From positions 196,757,044-196,821,043 of the forward strand of contig NC_053494.1 of the NCBI RefSeq assembly GCF_905171775.1: a stretch of DNA of 64,000 bases, in the 5' to 3' direction. Position 1 is the first letter of the stretch. Every line of letters begins with the position of its first letter. Below are positions 54,822-63,669 of this stretch, piece after piece. Below the pieces are notes generated by a model. It saw only the letters and a program-made list of their open reading frames with translations, searched no databases and had not been told where the DNA came from. The position numbers and the translations under genes were made by a program. Source of the stretch: Rana temporaria. Lineage: Eukaryota > Chordata > Amphibia > Anura > Ranidae.

Positions 54822-55511
54822 GGGCCAGATTCACATAGAACTGCAGCGGCGTAACGTATCGTAGATACGTTACACCGCCGCAAGTTTTCATCGCAAGTGC
54901 CTGAATCACAAAGCACTTGCGATGAAAACTACGCCGGCGGCCTCCGGCGCAATGCAGGCCAATTCAAATGGGCGTGCGCCATTTAAATTAGGCACGCTCC
55001 CGCGCCGGACCTACTGCGCATGCTCCGTTTCCTAACTCCCGCCGTGTTTTGCGCGCCGTGGCGTAATTTTTTCGAACGGCGACGCGCGTAGCGTACTTCC
55101 GTATTCCCGGACGTGTTACGCAAACTATGTTAAATTTTAAATTTCGACGCGGGAACGACGGCCATACTTTAGACAGCAATCCGATTGCTGACTAAAGTTA
55201 GTGCAGGTCAAATAACGACTAAAATTGTGACGGGAAACTTGACTACGGACGACGTAGCGAATGCGAAAATCCGTTGGGGATCTGCCGTAACTGCTAATTT
55301 GCATACCCGACGCTGGTTTACGATGCAAACTCCACCCAGCGGCGGCCGCGGTATTGCATCCTAAGATCCGACAGTGTAAAACAATTACACCTGTCGGATC
55401 TTATGGATATCTATGCGTAACTGATTCTATGAATCAGTCACATAGATAGAAACAGAGATACGACGGCGTATCAGGAGAAACACCGTTGTATCTCTTTGGT
55501 GAATCTGGCCC
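54822..55511. mobile_element. Harbinger-like element, GGGCCAGATTCA type, exact TAT duplication
   Basis: Starts GGGCCAGATTCACATAG and ends GGTGAATCTGGCCC with TAT at 54819-54821 and 55512-55514. It sits in the tandem unit CCCTCCCTATGTTCTTTTTA, whose uninterrupted neighbours (for example at 54684) show one TAT, so the empty site is visible. Close to 9529-10221 in sequence. Confidence 0.92.
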
Positions 55512-55514
55512 TAT

Positions 55515-55850
55515 GTTCTTTTTACTCCCCCCCCCGGGCCCCCCTCCCTACCGAGTCCGTACCTCGCGGCAGGAAATTCAGTTTCCTGTTCCCGGCCGGA
55601 CTGAAAGGAAGTGAGCACTCAGTGTGCACTTCCTGTCAGTCCGGCCGGGAACAGGAAACTGAATCCCCTGTACCGCGCAGTACCCGGCCGGGGTCCGGAC
55701 TGACAGGAGGAAGGAAGAGGAGCTGTTCGGCCACGCTACACAGAGAAGGGAAAGTGACGACTCGAGGCAGGCTGGCAGCAGTGCTGCAGGCTCTCTATAG
55801 AGCTCTCAGGCGGCTGTAGGAAGCACGGCAAGGGCGGTAAGCAAGGGCCC
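55515..55850. repeat. Inverted repeat within the hAT-like element
   Basis: AGTTTCCTGTTCCCGGCCGG and CCGGCCGGGAACAGGAAACT (55588-55660) are exact complements and enclose GAAAGGAAGTGAGCACTC against GAGTGCACTTCC. The remainder to 55850 is GC-rich and unassigned. Confidence 0.8.
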
Positions 55851-56067
55851 TGCTGGGGGCCCCATGCCAGCTCGGGGCCCCAAGCAATTGCTTGGTTTGC
55901 CTGCCTTATAGCGACGGGCCTGCTTGCTGGGACAGTTAGCCTGCTCGACTCACATGATCGGTCCCAGCATTATAAATAACTGGGAAAAGCAAATGCGACA
56001 ATTTCATGAGCAAACAGTAAGATATCTTAAAGGGTAATTCAACTTTCGCTGATTAAAGTATAAAATA

Positions 56068-56080
56068 AATAATAATAATG

Positions 56081-56133
<53 letters not shown>

Positions 56134-56135
56134 TA
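56068..56135 (+). repeat. (AAT)n microsatellite
   Basis: About 22 nearly perfect AAT units with one interruption near 56080. Confidence 0.97.
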
Positions 56136-56190
56136 AACATAGTAAATAAAAAATATAATATAACATATATACAGTATATAGTGTATACAT

Positions 56191-56193
<3 letters not shown>

Positions 56194-56258
<65 letters not shown>
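56194..56258 (+). repeat. (TA)n microsatellite
   Basis: About 32 perfect TA units. Flanked on both sides by TACTGTATATA-like sequence. Confidence 0.97.
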
Positions 56259-56259
<1 letters not shown>

Positions 56260-56325
56260 TGTATGTACACCCTATATACTGTATATATGGTATATTATTT
56301 TTTATTTACTATTATATATATATTT

Positions 56326-56330
<5 letters not shown>

Positions 56331-56414
<84 letters not shown>
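56331..56414 (+). repeat. (TA)n microsatellite, second array
   Basis: About 42 perfect TA units, ending at the CACTAGGGTTGTCCCGATAC start of the next element. Confidence 0.97.
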
Positions 56415-56416
<2 letters not shown>

Positions 56417-56417
<1 letters not shown>

Positions 56418-56700
56418 TAGGGTTGTCCCGATACAGATACTAGTATCGGTATCGGGACCGATACCAAGCATTTCCCGAGTACTTGTACTCGGGGGAAAAT
56501 GCTCAGATATTTCACCCGATACCTGACTTTCCCTGTATATTCCTCCAGTTCCCCCATCTGTTCCGCTCTCCCCCTCCACGCTCCGTGTCCCCCCTCCGTG
56601 CTGCTGCTATCCTTCTCGGTTCAGCTCTCCCCCACCATGCTCCGTGTCACCCTCCATGTCCTCCTCCTCCCCCTCTGTCAGGATGGAGAGCGGGGGTAGG
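56417..56700 (+). mobile_element. hAT-like left end (TAGGGTTGTCCCGATAC), truncated
   Basis: Starts TAGGGTTGTCCCGATACAG and includes the palindrome GATACTAGTATC and GGTATCGGGACCGATACC. I recognise this as the start of a widespread vertebrate hAT-type repeat, from memory. No right end is found, and the pyrimidine-rich sequence to 56700 is unassigned. Confidence 0.6.
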
Positions 56701-57435
56701 AGCCACTAAACCCGGCTCCTACTGATAGAGACTCATTACTTAATTTCCTGACAATCTAAGGGTTACCCGTCCTGCCGTCTGATTCAAATTATTATGGTGA
56801 TACAGTGCAATCTAAAAACAGACCACATCCTCACCTCTCTCGACTTCAATCCCAACAGGAAGTTACTAAAGCCTGCTGGCTCTTTATTAAAACACAAAAT
56901 CACAAAACATGCACACCCATTTCACCCACCCCCTGTGAGTCCGTCATTGGCATGAAGCTTCTCATTGGCCAGTTCATATAGGATTCCTTTGGTTACAAAA
57001 TTCAAATAGTCCTTTCCAAAGTCACGAGACACAAATTCCTTCAGTGATTTGTAAAGACAGGATGAGGGGCGATTTCCTCTTACAACCAAGTCCATATTTG
57101 TTCTTTGAAATTAGGAATTTAGGAGGGAGGGGGGACACGGAGTGAGTGAGGGGATGGAGTTGCTTCTTGATTTGGAAAACAGAAGGAGAAAATGTAGACT
57201 GAACTTTTCTTTGTATTTTCAATGCTGACTTCATTACTTTAAAAACCATCATATATGATTCCTGATATCTGACAACATCTTTATCAAGGAAAATAAGCAG
57301 TATTGATCATTCTCATACATACATATGCATATATAAAAAGAAATATGGAAATATAAACCGAAATTAAAGAAATATAAACCGACAAGCATTTTAATAGTTC
57401 TAATCATAACATAAAATTTTCATTTTAGTTTCAAG
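56701..57435. other. Unassigned AT-rich sequence
   Basis: About 730 bases. No repeat ends and no domain-bearing frame. Confidence 0.4.
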
Positions 57436-57860
57436 TCCATCACACTACCTTTTCCAAATGAACAGAGTCAGTGATCACTGACTCTGTTCGTTCATATAAC
57501 TGAAACATGTAACGATGTGTTTACGATGCTTCAGTTTATGAATGGAGAGGAGCCTCTGTCTCCTGGCCATTCATTTTCAATGCAGCTGAGAAAGGGACTG
57601 GGGGATCTGTGTCCTTATCTCCCCTTTGAGACAGAGAAAGGGACTGTCAGAGGTCTGTTAAGACCCCTGATATCTCACCAAAGACCCCCAACAGGGCTAA
57701 GAAAAAAAAATATAGCAATAAATAATAAAAATAATTAATTGTAAAAAATAATACATATTAAAATAAAAAACACACTGACACCATCCACCCCCCCCCATAA
57801 GAAAGAATTATAAAAACAAAAAAAAAATTGTGAAAAATTTAAATTGTAAAATAAAAAAAA
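57436..57860. repeat. Unclassified repeat with 30-bp perfect palindrome
   Basis: GAACAGAGTCAGTGA followed directly by its complement TCACTGACTCTGTTC forms a perfect 30-bp palindrome at 57460-57489. Downstream words such as AGAGGTCTGTTAAGACCCCT and AAAGGGACTG are repeat-like. The AT-rich tail to 57860 is low complexity. Confidence 0.5.
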
Positions 57861-57869
57861 TACTGAGTT

Positions 57870-58363
57870 TTCCGCCTCGGGTATGCTAATTAGCTATTTC
57901 CGACGATCCACGTACGTACGCACGGCCGTCGCATTCTCTTACGTCGTCTCTAGTCGGCTTTTTCCGGCGTATAGTTAAAGCTGGTATTTTGTGGTGTATA
58001 GATAGACTTGCCATGTTAAGTATGGCCGTCGTTCCCGCGTCGAAATTTGATTTTTTTTTTTTTTTGCGTAAGTCGTCCGTGAATAGGGATGGACGTAAGT
58101 CACGTCTAAGTTTAAAAAATTACATCGTTGCGACATCATTTCGCGCAATGCATGGCGGGAAATTTCGAAACGGAGCATGCGCAGTTCATTCAGCGTGGGG
58201 ACGGGCTTCATTTAAATGAATCACGCCCCCTAATCGCTAATTTGAATTCCGCCGCCAAAGATACACAACGCCGCCGTAACTTACGGCGCAAATTCGTTGT
58301 GGATTTGAAACAAAGCCAAGTAAGATACGCTGCGCCGGTGCCGATCTATGTGGATCTGGCCCT
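57870..58363. mobile_element. Harbinger-like GGGCCAGATTCA-family fragment
   Basis: GGGTATGCTAATTAGC and ACGATCCACGTACG near the left, GCGCAGTTCATTCAGC and CTGCGCCGGTGCCG later, and the end GTGGATCTGGCCC at 58363. It matches the family with the left end missing. The flanking TAT at 58364 starts the Tc1-like remnant. Confidence 0.72.
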
Positions 58364-58410
58364 ATAATGGTAAAAGTATTGGGACGCCTGCCTTTACATG
58401 CACATGAACC

Positions 58411-59029
58411 TTAACCGCTTGCTGACCGCCCACCGTAGTTTTACGGCGGCAGGTCGGCTCGGCAAAATCATGTAATATAACGTGATTTTGCATTGCGGCC
58501 ACTAGAGGCATTGCGGCCACTGTGTCAAAAGTGTCCGATGTGTCCGCTATAAGGTCACAGTACCGATAAAAATCGCAGATCGCCGCCATTTCTAGTAAAA
58601 AAATGATTAATAAAAATGCCATATAACTATCCCCTATTTTGTAGACGCTATGACTTTTGCGCAAACCAATCAATAAACGCTTATTGCGATTTTTTTTACG
58701 AAAAATATGTAGAACAATTGGCCTAAACTGAGGAAAAAAATAGTTTTTTTATATATTTTTGGGGAAATTTATTATAGCAAAAAGTAAAAAATATTATTAT
58801 TTTTTCAAAATTGTCGCTCTATTTTTGTTTATAGCGCAAAAAATAAAAACCGCAGAGGTGATCAAATACCACCAAAAGAAAGCTCTATTTGTGGCAAAAA
58901 AAGGACGTCAATTTTGTTTGGGAGCCACGTCGCACGACCGTGCACTTGTCAGTTAAAGCGACGCAGTGCCCAATCGCAAAAAGTGGCCCGGTCATTGACC
59001 AGCAAAATGGTCCGGGGCTGAAGTGGTAA
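58411..59029 (+). mobile_element. TTAACCGCTT variant of the TTAACCACTT family, nested
   Basis: Starts TTAACCGCTTGCTGACC and ends GGGGCTGAAGTGGTAAA (one T of the terminal TTAA lost). It contains the CAATCAATAAACGCTTATTG block and the GAGGTGATCAAATACCACCA core near 58855. It separates two halves of a Tc1-like element. Confidence 0.83.
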
Positions 59030-59033
59030 ATGG

Positions 59034-59374
59034 CATGCCAGTCTTAGACTGTAGAGTTCAATATTTAGTTTCTCACCCTCTGCAGCTATAACAGCTTCAA
59101 CTCTTCTGGGAAAGCTGTCCACAAGGTTTAGGAGTGTGTCTATGGGGAATGTTTGACCATTCTTCCAGGAGTGCATATGCGAGGTCAAGCACTGATGTTG
59201 GGCGAGAAGGCCTGGCTCGCGCTCTAATTCATCCCAAAAGCGTTCTATCAGGTTGAGGTCAGGACTCTGTGCGGGCCAGTCAAGTTTCTCCACCCCAAAC
59301 TCGCTCATCCATGTCTTTATGGACCTTGCTTTGTGCACTGGTGCGCAGTCATGTTGGAACAGGAAGGGGCCCAA
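59034..59374 (-). pseudogene. Tc1-like transposase C-terminal fragment (DD34E spacing)
   Basis: Minus-strand frame with FQHDCAPVHKA at the start and DWPAQSPDLNLIERFWDELE later. The aspartate of QHD and the glutamate of LIERF are 34 residues apart, the Tc1 DD34E spacing. The tail includes LVDSFPRRVEAVIAAEG, typical of the transposase end. The first catalytic D and the DNA-binding domain are absent. Near the methionine that opens this frame the sequence is continuous with Tc1, not a true start. Past 59030 the frame reads into the nested element. Confidence 0.88.
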
Positions 59375-59419
59375 ACTGTTCCCTCAAAGTTGGGAGCATG
59401 AAACTGTTCAAAATCTCTT

Positions 59420-59698
59420 TTCTAATCATACTTACCTCACTAGAGCGCTGGGCTGTGGAGGGGCGGGAGGGGCTTGGTGGCTCGCTGAGAGGCTGAGCCA
59501 AGTGCCTGTCCAGGATTGTGGGGGGACTCTATTGTCACAGTCTTGCATCAGCCTGGATTGGCTCTGTGACATCAGCTGACAGCAGGCTTTAGCCCACTGT
59601 CTGCTGAAAACAGGTCACAGGGGTGCAGAACAAACTGCACTCCTGGGATCCATAGGAGAAGTATAGTCAAATTAGCTTTGGCTGTACTTCTCCTTTAA
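59420..59698. mobile_element. TTAA-family right arm (GGCTGTACTTCTCCTTTAA)
   Basis: Ends TTTGGCTGTACTTCTCCTTTAA. It matches 22675-22860 through TGACATCAGC, TTTAGCCCACTG and GATCCATAGGAGAAGTA. Left end missing. Confidence 0.65.
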
Positions 59699-60018
59699 CT
59701 GTGCCTATAGGTTTATTTTTGAGGGGGAAATGATTAATAAGTATTGAGTTACACTGTACTCATAACCCTGAGAGGGAACACATATCCGGGGGCCCTCTTA
59801 TTCCAAAGGAGGCTTTCAAGCCCTATAAGTGCTCCCTTTACAAACTCCAGAATCCTCTTGAAGACCACAGGTGGAGAGGAAGAGGCCCTTGACACCTATT
59901 TGCATGGTAGACTCCTAAAGTCATGGGCATGTGGCATGTGGTTTGGTAAGGTACAGAAAAAAGGGGGTGCTGTGCTCTTTTTTTCTGGCAACTTAGGCTA
60001 CCCTCCCCCATCCTCTTC
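59699..60018. other. Unassigned spacer
   Basis: About 320 bases without repeat ends. The frame at 59744-60082 has no recognisable domain and runs into the hAT. Confidence 0.4.
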
Positions 60019-60159
60019 CCATAAAGCAGGGGTCTCCAAACTTTATAAAGAAAGGGCCCGTTTACTGTCCTTCAGACTTTAGGGGGGAGGCGGACTGTGC
60101 TAAGTAGGAGTAAACAATGTCCCATCTTTGGTATTAGGGGGGAAAAATAGTTGTTGTCG

Positions 60160-60430
60160 GGAGGAATAGTGTCCCATCCTTGGTGTTGGTGAAAGAAATT
60201 ATGCCCCAATCATTGGTGTCAGTGGTAAGAATAATACCCCCTTGTTGGTGTCAGTGGTAAGAATAGTACCCACTTGTTGGTGTCAGTGGTAGAAATAGTG
60301 CCCCCTTGTTGGTGTCAGTGGTAAGAATAGTGCCTCCTTGTGGGTGTCAGTGGTAGGAATAGTGCCTCCTTGTTGATGTCAGTGGTAAGAATAGTGCTTC
60401 CCTGTGGGTGTCAGTGGTAGGAATAGTGTG
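60160..60430 (+). repeat. Minisatellite, 32-bp unit (GGTGTCAGTGGTAGGAATAG core)
   Basis: About eight units here. The array resumes at 60665-60794 and again at 61414-61515 on the far side of the nested hAT. The unit resembles that at 23705-23945. Confidence 0.93.
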
Positions 60431-60794
60431 TGCTGTAAAAAGTTATGGAATTTTAATGCCTTTTGTATTACAACTTATGTCTTAACCATACTCCCCATCC
60501 CTCCTTTTGTATGTGTTATTCCCAATAAACCAGTTTTACACATTGCATTCTAACTCATTACTTGAGCTTCCTAAAAACCCCACTGGGGGGAAATTTCTCT
60601 GTCACCTTTATCGGGGTGAGCAGCAATTTCTCTCTCTACTACCTGTGTTTTGTCCCTTTTCGCAGTGGTAGGAATAGTGCCTCCTTGTTGGTGTCAGTGG
60701 TAGGACTATTACCCCCTTGTTGGTGTCAGTGGTAGGACTAGGGCCCCCTGGTTGGTGTTAGTGGTAGGAATAGTGTGCCCTTGTTGGTGTCAGT

Positions 60795-61413
60795 CAGGGG
60801 AGGGCTGGGCCAGGGGGCAGGGTGGCAATTGCCTCCCAGGCCACTCTAACTTATGTTCAAAATGACCCGCAGCTGCTGCCCTCTACCATTTTTATTTTTT
60901 TCTGCACTAGGAAGTCGGGCCGGGGGCACGGCCACAGTGGCTGACCACTAGCTGTTGTATTCCGGGAGTTGTAGTCCACGCTCAAGCTCCCGGTGGGTGG
61001 AAAACAGAGCAGTGCAGAGGAAACTACAACTCCTTGGGACTGGATTCTTGGAAGCAGGCAGAGGCAGTGTGTGCCAGGGAGTCGGGATGCAGGGCTGCAG
61101 GGCTGGGTGCTGGCTGCAACTTGACCCCAGGACCAAGAGCATTACCCCCCCAGGAGGCCGTGGCGTGCAAGGACCTGCTGAGCTGAGATCACTGAGTTGA
61201 GAGACCCTGACACCCCTAGCTGACCCTCTCATACACCCCATGTAACCTCCCCCAGTGATCAGGCTGCATTGATGGGCACTGGAGTTGGCTGCACTGATGG
61301 GCACTGGTGAGGCTGCATTAAAAAAACAGGTGGGCCATGGATGGTGAGCTCATTCTGCGGTTCAATGGGCCACTTGACTGGACTTGCCCCCTAAGGCTGC
61401 CAGCCCTCCCCTG
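60795..61413. mobile_element. hAT element nested in a hAT minisatellite, exact 8-bp duplication
   Basis: Ends CAGGGGAGGGCTGGGCC and GGCTGCCAGCCCTCCCCTG are inverted. GTGTCAGT occurs exactly at 60787-60794 and 61414-61421 and is part of the 32-bp tandem unit, so the empty site is seen in each neighbouring unit. Inside, CCGGGAGTTGTAGTCCACG and AACTACAACTCC form an inverted pair. Confidence 0.93.
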
Positions 61414-61595
61414 GTGTCAGTGGTAGGAATAGTGCCCCCTTGTTGGTGCCAGTGGTAGGAACAGTGCCCACTTGTTGGTGCCAGTGGTAGGAACAGTGCC
61501 CACTTGTTGGTGTCAGTGACAGAAATAATGCCTAAAGGCTAGCAAAGGGCCACTTCCGGCCCCAGGGCCACAGTTTGGAGACCACTGCCATAAAG

Positions 61596-62317
61596 TAAAG
61601 AAATTGCTATGTCAAGTCAAGTCCTGCCACAGCTCAGCTTCAGAAAACAAACACGTACAACATGTACTGTATTTTTAGCATTGTCTTTAGTTCTCCTTTA
61701 GATTGGAGATACCAGAACCCATTGCCATTTTACTTCTTGATTAGAGATCCAGGCTCTTCATCTGTAATTGTGTAATCTTTTCTTCCAAATAAAATTTAAC
61801 GTATTAACATAAGGAGAACATAATTAGGTGGACAATTAACAATACAAATACCGTGATGCAGAGAGAAGCTGCAATTATCCAAGTCCAGCAGTTTACGGCT
61901 TAATCTAACAAGAGAGTCTCCTCGAGGGCACTTCTCGGAGAGCATAAAATCTACTCCATAATAAGGATGACATTTTCAGCCGGACTTACTTTCCTACTAA
62001 AAAGGCAGCTGGAAGCATGCGTTCATTCATCTGAATTGCAGGAAAAAAACAAGTTAAGTGACCGTACAAAAACTGCAAGCATAACACAATGTAAGGTAAT
62101 TTAATGTCGCAGGCTGGGTCTGTGCCAATATGAAAGGAGAGCCTTGGCATGTACTTCTGCTCTCCCTCAAACAACAGTTTGTAACTGCCCAGTACACACT
62201 TTTATTTACCAATCTTCATGTTAAAGTTGCATGCACAGTAGCCAACAGGCCACCGCATGAGCATTGCCCAACCTTAGATAGGTCTAGCTTTATAATGGCT
62301 TTGTAAGGATGTTAAAG
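61596..62317. other. Repeat-free stretch, possible host noncoding DNA
   Basis: About 720 bases. The block 61780-62170 is complex, AT-rich sequence (AACATAATTAGGTGGACAAT, GCAATTATCCAAGTCCAGCA) with no repeat ends and no coding frame of interest. A candidate for conserved noncoding DNA. Confidence 0.38.
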
Positions 62318-62646
62318 TTAAAGGGGTTGTAAAGGTTCGTTTTTTATTTTCTAAATAGGTTCCTTTAAGCTAGTGCATTGTTGGTTCACTTACCTTTTCC
62401 TTCCATTTCCCTTCTAAATGTTTTGTTTCTTTGTCTGAATTTCTCACTTCCTGTTCCTCCTCAGTAAGCTTGCCCCCATCATCCGAGCCGTTCTAGCTGG
62501 GGGTTAGTCAGCCAGAACAGCTTACTGAGGACGAACAGGAAGTGAGAAATTCAGACAAAGAAAACAAAGAAAAAAAAAAAACATTTAGAAGGGAAATCGA
62601 AGGAAAAGGTAAGTGAACCAACAATGCACCAGCTTAAAGGAACCTA

Positions 62647-63139
62647 CTGTATTTATCTGCGTATACCGCGCACTTTTTTGCCCTTAAAATCAGGGCAAAA
62701 TCGTGGGTGCGCGATATATGCCGATACCCGCTTCCCGCACTGAGTTTGAACTGCGCCGCCGACATATACCGAGCGCAGTACACTCGTGTACATTCGGCCA
62801 GGCTCGGCTTCGCTCGTGGTCATGCTCTGTGACGCCTCCTAGCCTTTATGCGTGAGAAGCCGAGCGTGGCCGAATGTGCCTGAGTGTACTGCGCTCGGTA
62901 TATGTCGGCGGCGCAGTTCAAACTCAGCGTGGGAAGCGGGGATTCGACTGAGAGACAGCGCGGGAGGACACCACCGAGGCCGCAGACGGACGCTGGACCG
63001 GACAAGGCCAACGATGGATGCCGGGGAAGACACCAACGAGGGGCATTCAAACTGTAAGTATTTTTTTTTTCTAAAATTTCCCGTCTAGGTTGGGGGTGCG
63101 CGCTATACGCGGGTGCGCACAATACCCCGATAAATACGG
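62647..63139. mobile_element. TA-flanked element (CTGTATTTATCTGCGTATA)
   Basis: Ends CTGTATTTATCTGCGTATA and GATAAATACGG are inverted, and GCGCGATATATGCC pairs with GCGCGCTATACGCG further in. TA flanks at 62645-62646 and 63140-63141. The empty site at 28731 (AACCTATTTAGAAAATAAAA) has one TA. The interior palindrome includes GAGCGCAGTACACTCGTGTACATT region against TGTACTGCGCTCGG. Non-coding. Confidence 0.9.
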
Positions 63140-63167
63140 TAATTAGAAAATAAAAAATGAACCTTTA

Positions 63168-63669
63168 GGCCCCATACTCACGACCAAACATGTCTGCTGA
63201 AACTGGCCCGCAGGCCAGTTTCAGCAGACATGTTTGGTCGTGTGTGGGCGCGAGCGGGCCGAATTCCAGCAAACATTTGCCCGCCGGGCCTTTTCCCAGC
63301 AGACAAATATTCCTGGACTTGTTTTAAAACAGTCCGCTGGAATTCTGCCCGCTCGGACATGTACGGTCGTCAGTACAGACCTACCGTACATGTCCAGGCG
63401 CCCGCCGTCCCTCGCATGCGTTGAATGACTTCGACGCATGCGTGGAAGCATTTTAAAGGCGGGCCGCCCACGTCGCCGCGTCATTGTCGCGGCGACACCG
63501 CGTCATCGACGCGGCGACACCGCGGACACGCCCCGCGTATTGTTTACGCGCGGACTTCTGTACGATGGTGTGTACAACCATCGTACAGAAGCCCTCTGGC
63601 AGACATGTATGGTGAAAACGGTCCGACGGACCGCTTTCACCATACATGTTTGTCCGTGTGTACCCGGCC
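63168..63669. mobile_element. Harbinger-like MITE, GGCC-TACTCACGACC type, TTA duplication
   Basis: Starts GGCCCCATACTCACGACC and ends TCCGTGTGTACCCGGCC. TTA flanks exactly (63165-63167, 63670-63672). The empty site at 28746 (ACCTTTACAACCCC) has one TTA. The centre carries CGCATGCGTTGAATGAC followed by GACGCATGCGTGG. Shares its core with 48794-49306. Confidence 0.92.

Larger units (their letters stand above)
54474..55922. mobile_element. hAT-like element with GGGGCCCCAAGCAA ends, with nested insert
   Basis: Left part CAGGGTTGTTTGAAGG ... GGGGGCCCCAAGCAA and right part TTGCTTGG ... GCGACGGGCCTG are inverted in outline. GCTTGTTG and GCTTGCTG on the outer sides match at 7 of 8 with one base overlapping the end. 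It holds tandem units at 54530-54820 (CCCTCCCTATGTTCTTTTTA core) and a Harbinger-like element at 54822-55511. Confidence 0.68.
58364..59417 (-). mobile_element. Tc1-like transposon, interrupted by a TTAA element
   Basis: The left end reads AAAAGTATTGGGACGCCTGC with TTACATGCACATGAAC. The TTAACCACTT-family insert at 58411-59029 follows, and then the Tc1 body resumes with TGGCATGCCAGTCTTAGACT and runs into the transposase region on the minus strand. The right portion after 59417 is missing. Confidence 0.82.
60027..61587. mobile_element. hAT element with exact 8-bp duplication, with nested hAT
   Basis: Ends CAGGGGTCTCCAAACTTT and CACAGTTTGGAGACCACTG are inverted. CCATAAAG occurs exactly at 60019-60026 and 61588-61595. 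The interior carries a 32-bp tandem repeat in three stretches, a segment at 60430-60665 of different sequence, and a second hAT at 60795-61413. No transposase frame. Confidence 0.92.

Noticed and set aside
54617..54854. Proline-rich open frames (PPSPSLCFFLLPP style)
   Set aside because: They translate the CCCTCCCTATGTTC tandem units in the hAT-like element.
56181..56579. Open frames of poly(IY)
   Set aside because: Pure translation of the (TA)n arrays.
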